A stretch of 64,000 nt of DNA, taken from the NCBI RefSeq assembly GCF_016406325.1, contig NZ_CP066370.1:2418001-2482000 (forward strand). The letters run 5' to 3'. Shown in pieces: positions 61,871-64,000 of the stretch (positions are counted from its first letter, which is position 1; every line of letters begins with the position of its first letter). The translations under genes were made by a program, and so were the position numbers. The stretch is from Shewanella putrefaciens. GTDB taxonomy: Bacteria > Pseudomonadota > Gammaproteobacteria > Enterobacterales > Shewanellaceae. The notes under the pieces are model-generated. The model had not been told where the DNA came from. It was given only the letters and a program-made list of their open reading frames with translations, and did not search any database.

Positions 61871-64000
61871 CTACAGTTTCAATGCACTGTTCACTAAAGA
61901 TTCTTGCTGATGTGCGTGCAACTCAGGGTAACCACACGCGGGTGCAGCCGAGGCTTCACGACCAGCATAGGTTAACTGTGCACCAGCAGGAATCGCGGCC
62001 CAGAAGTGATGTTGACTAGAATACCAAGCACCTTGGTTTTGCGGTTCTTCCTGACACCAAACGAAATCTTTCACATGTTGAAAATCAGCCAAAGCAACGA
62101 TCATTTCATCATGTGGGAACGGATATAACTGTTCGACACGGATAAGCGCTACATTAGTGATATTTTCTTTACGGCGTTTTTCCAGTAGTTCAAAGTAAAC
62201 TTTACCGCTACAGAACACAACGCGATCAACCTTGCTCGCTTCCAACGTATCGATTTCACCGATCACGTTCTGGAAACTCCCATTGGCTAACTCTTCCATG
62301 CTTGAAATCGCTAATGGATGACGTAGCAATGACTTAGGTGACATCACCACCAAAGGACGACGCATTGGACGCACCACTTGGCGGCGCAACATATGGTAAA
62401 CCTGTGCTGGTGTTGACGGTATACACACTTGCATATTGTGGTTAGCACACATTTGCAAGAAACGCTCTAAACGGGCGCTTGAATGCTCAGGGCCTTGACC
62501 TTCATAGCCGTGGGGTAACAACATAGTCAGACCACATAAACGGCCCCACTTCTGCTCACCGGATGACAAGAACTGATCGATAACTACTTGTGCACAGTTA
62601 GCAAAGTCACCAAACTGCGCTTCCCAAATCGTTAAACCACCGGGTTCTGCTGTGGCATAACCATACTCAAACGCCAATACAGAGGCTTCAGATAATACTG
62701 AGTCAGTAATATCAATTGGGCCTTGTTCATCAGCAATATTGCGCAATGGCATGTAAGTCGTGCCATCGTTTTGATTGTGCAGCACCGCGTGACGATGGAA
62801 GAAAGTGCCGCGGCCTGAGTCTTGACCTGTGATACGTACGCGCTGCTTATCCTCTAAAATCGAAGCATAAGCTAAGGTTTCTGCAAAGCCCCAATCGAGT
62901 GGTTTCTCACCTTTTGCCATTGCAACACGGTCGCTATAAATCTTAGCCACACGAGATTGCAAAGAATGACTCTCAGGCACATAACTCAACTTATCAGCAA
63001 GACGTTGCAAGCGTTCCATTGACATAGAGGCTTGATATGCTTCATCCCACTCACGACCAATATGAGGTGTCCAGTCAACAGAATGCAACGTCATTGGACG
63101 CCATTCTTTTACGACACAATCACCCTGATCTAACGCGTCACGATAGTTGTTAACCATACCTGTCACGTCATCGGCAGCGATGGTATTTTCAGCAATCAAT
63201 TTATCAGCATAGATCTTACGTGGTGTAGGGTGTTTCTTAATTTTGGCATACATCAACGGCTGAGTCGCACTTGGCTCATCCGCTTCGTTATGACCATGAC
63301 GGCGATAACAGACTAATTCAACCACCACATCACGTTTAAATTCATTACGAAAATCAACGGCCAACTGGGACACAAAAGCAACCGCTTCAGGATCATCAGA
63401 GTTAACGTGGAAAATAGGAGCCTGCACCATCTTAGCAATATCGGTACAGTATTCAGTAGAGCGCACATCCGCATGATTAGAAGTGGTGAAACCAACTTGG
63501 TTGTTTACCACAATACGGATACTGCCCCCCACTTTAAAGCCACGGGTTTGAGACATGTTAAATGTCTCTTGTACTATACCTTGACCAGTAATTGCGGAGT
63601 CACCGTGGATAGTGATTGGCATAACCTGTAGGCCATCCTTACAACCACGACGGTCTTGGCGCGCACGCACAGATCCCATCACCACTGGATTAACGATTTC
63701 AAGGTGCGATGGGTTAAAGGCCAGTGCTAAATGCACATTGCCACCCGGAGTTTCAAAATCAGACGAGAAACCTTGGTGGTATTTTACGTCACCGGATCCT
63801 AAGTTATCGTTATGCTTACCCGCAAACTCATCAAACAAATCAGCTGGACGTTTACCGAGTATATTCACTAACAGGTTTAGACGTCCGCGGTGAGCCATAC
63901 CCACAACGATCTCTTTAGTGCCTGCCTCACCTGCGCGATAAATAATTTCACGCATCATAGGCACTAACGCATCACCACCTTCTAAGGAAAAACGTTTTGC
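61871..64000 (-). CDS. sucA: 2-oxoglutarate dehydrogenase E1 component, N-terminal part outside window
   Basis: About 709 C-terminal codons are visible; the frame stays open to the right edge, with [15 protein letters not shown] at the start of the visible part, so the gene begins beyond 64000. The thiamine-diphosphate region has [15 protein letters not shown] and [16 protein letters not shown]; further on are HNEADEPS and [20 protein letters not shown]1 decarboxylates 2-oxoglutarate and succinylates the E2 lipoyl group. It precedes sucB by 31 bases. Confidence 0.97.
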   Translation of the reverse strand, partial: AKRFSLEGGDALVPMMREIIYRAGEAGTKEIVVGMAHRGRLNLLVNILGKRPADLFDEFAGKHNDNLGSGDVKYHQGFSSDFETPGGNVHLALAFNPSHLEIVNPVVMGSVRARQDRRGCKDGLQVMPITIHGDSAITGQGIVQETFNMSQTRGFKVGGSIRIVVNNQVGFTTSNHADVRSTEYCTDIAKMVQAPIFHVNSDDPEAVAFVSQLAVDFRNEFKRDVVVELVCYRRHGHNEADEPSATQPLMYAKIKKHPTPRKIYADKLIAENTIAADDVTGMVNNYRDALDQGDCVVKEWRPMTLHSVDWTPHIGREWDEAYQASMSMERLQRLADKLSYVPESHSLQSRVAKIYSDRVAMAKGEKPLDWGFAETLAYASILEDKQRVRITGQDSGRGTFFHRHAVLHNQNDGTTYMPLRNIADEQGPIDITDSVLSEASVLAFEYGYATAEPGGLTIWEAQFGDFANCAQVVIDQFLSSGEQKWGRLCGLTMLLPHGYEGQGPEHSSARLERFLQMCANHNMQVCIPSTPAQVYHMLRRQVVRPMRRPLVVMSPKSLLRHPLAISSMEELANGSFQNVIGEIDTLEASKVDRVVFCSGKVYFELLEKRRKENITNVALIRVEQLYPFPHDEMIVALADFQHVKDFVWCQEEPQNQGAWYSSQHHFWAAIPAGAQLTYAGREASAAPACGYPELHAHQQESLVNSALKL

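Overview
The window is a stretch of ordinary chromosome from a gamma-proteobacterium, almost certainly a Shewanella. The evidence is a monomeric NADP isocitrate dehydrogenase, a lone astB, a leucine dehydrogenase, a CspD close to E. coli CspD, E. coli-like PhoPQ and CysB, and gene orders such as tatD-pilZ-holB-tmk-mltG-pabC, mnmA-hflD-purB and ppsA/ppsR-DAHP synthase. Both ends cut through genes: a TatD-type nuclease on the left and sucA on the right. I found no rRNA, tRNA, CRISPR array, insertion sequence, phage gene or integrase.

Layout. 1-6.7 kb is a tight leftward run (apbC, udk, dcd, pabC, mltG, tmk, holB, pilZ-like, tatD-like) that joins Fe-S carrier, nucleotide, folate, cell-wall and replication functions. 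metG and an AEC transporter run rightward at 6.8-9.9 kb. A Nif3-like gene and a glycine-zipper envelope protein run leftward at 10-11.3 kb. At 11.3-15.8 kb the N-degron pathway is clustered: aat and bpt, then infA, then clpA and clpS on the other strand. 16-19 kb has cspD and icd. 19-25 kb has rluE, nudJ, mnmA, hflD, purB and roxA. 25-32 kb holds a DUF4826-like gene, leucine dehydrogenase, two small unknowns, a MarR regulator and the large ydiJ. 32-37 kb is a PEP block: ppsA, ppsR, DAHP synthase and a thioesterase. 37-44.6 kb has a LuxR-type response regulator, cysB, a coiled-coil membrane protein, topA and astB. 44.6-54.5 kb has a large Ig-like lipoprotein, a dicarboxylate/amino-acid symporter, phoPQ, a 2OG-Fe(II) oxygenase, an HD-GYP protein and corA. 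54.6-64 kb has an unknown membrane protein, a P-loop kinase/CobB pair, fur, a GNAT, rnk and the leftward sucABCD operon.

Genes that work together include aat/bpt/clpS/clpA (tagging, recognition and degradation of N-degron proteins), ppsA/ppsR/DAHP synthase (making PEP, controlling its synthesis, and spending it on aromatics), sucABCD with icd (TCA cycle), and phoPQ with corA (Mg2+ response and transport, an inference from proximity).

No new multi-gene system is visible. The strongest oddities are local. roxA, the ribosomal uL16 arginine hydroxylase gene, has an in-frame TGA at codon 78 where the family has Trp, and its start lies 6 nt after a strong terminator hairpin. PhoQ has Arg where the H-box normally has Pro. 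There are good operator candidates before ppsA/ppsR (HexR-like) and leucine dehydrogenase (LiuR-like), and several unexplained inverted repeats.
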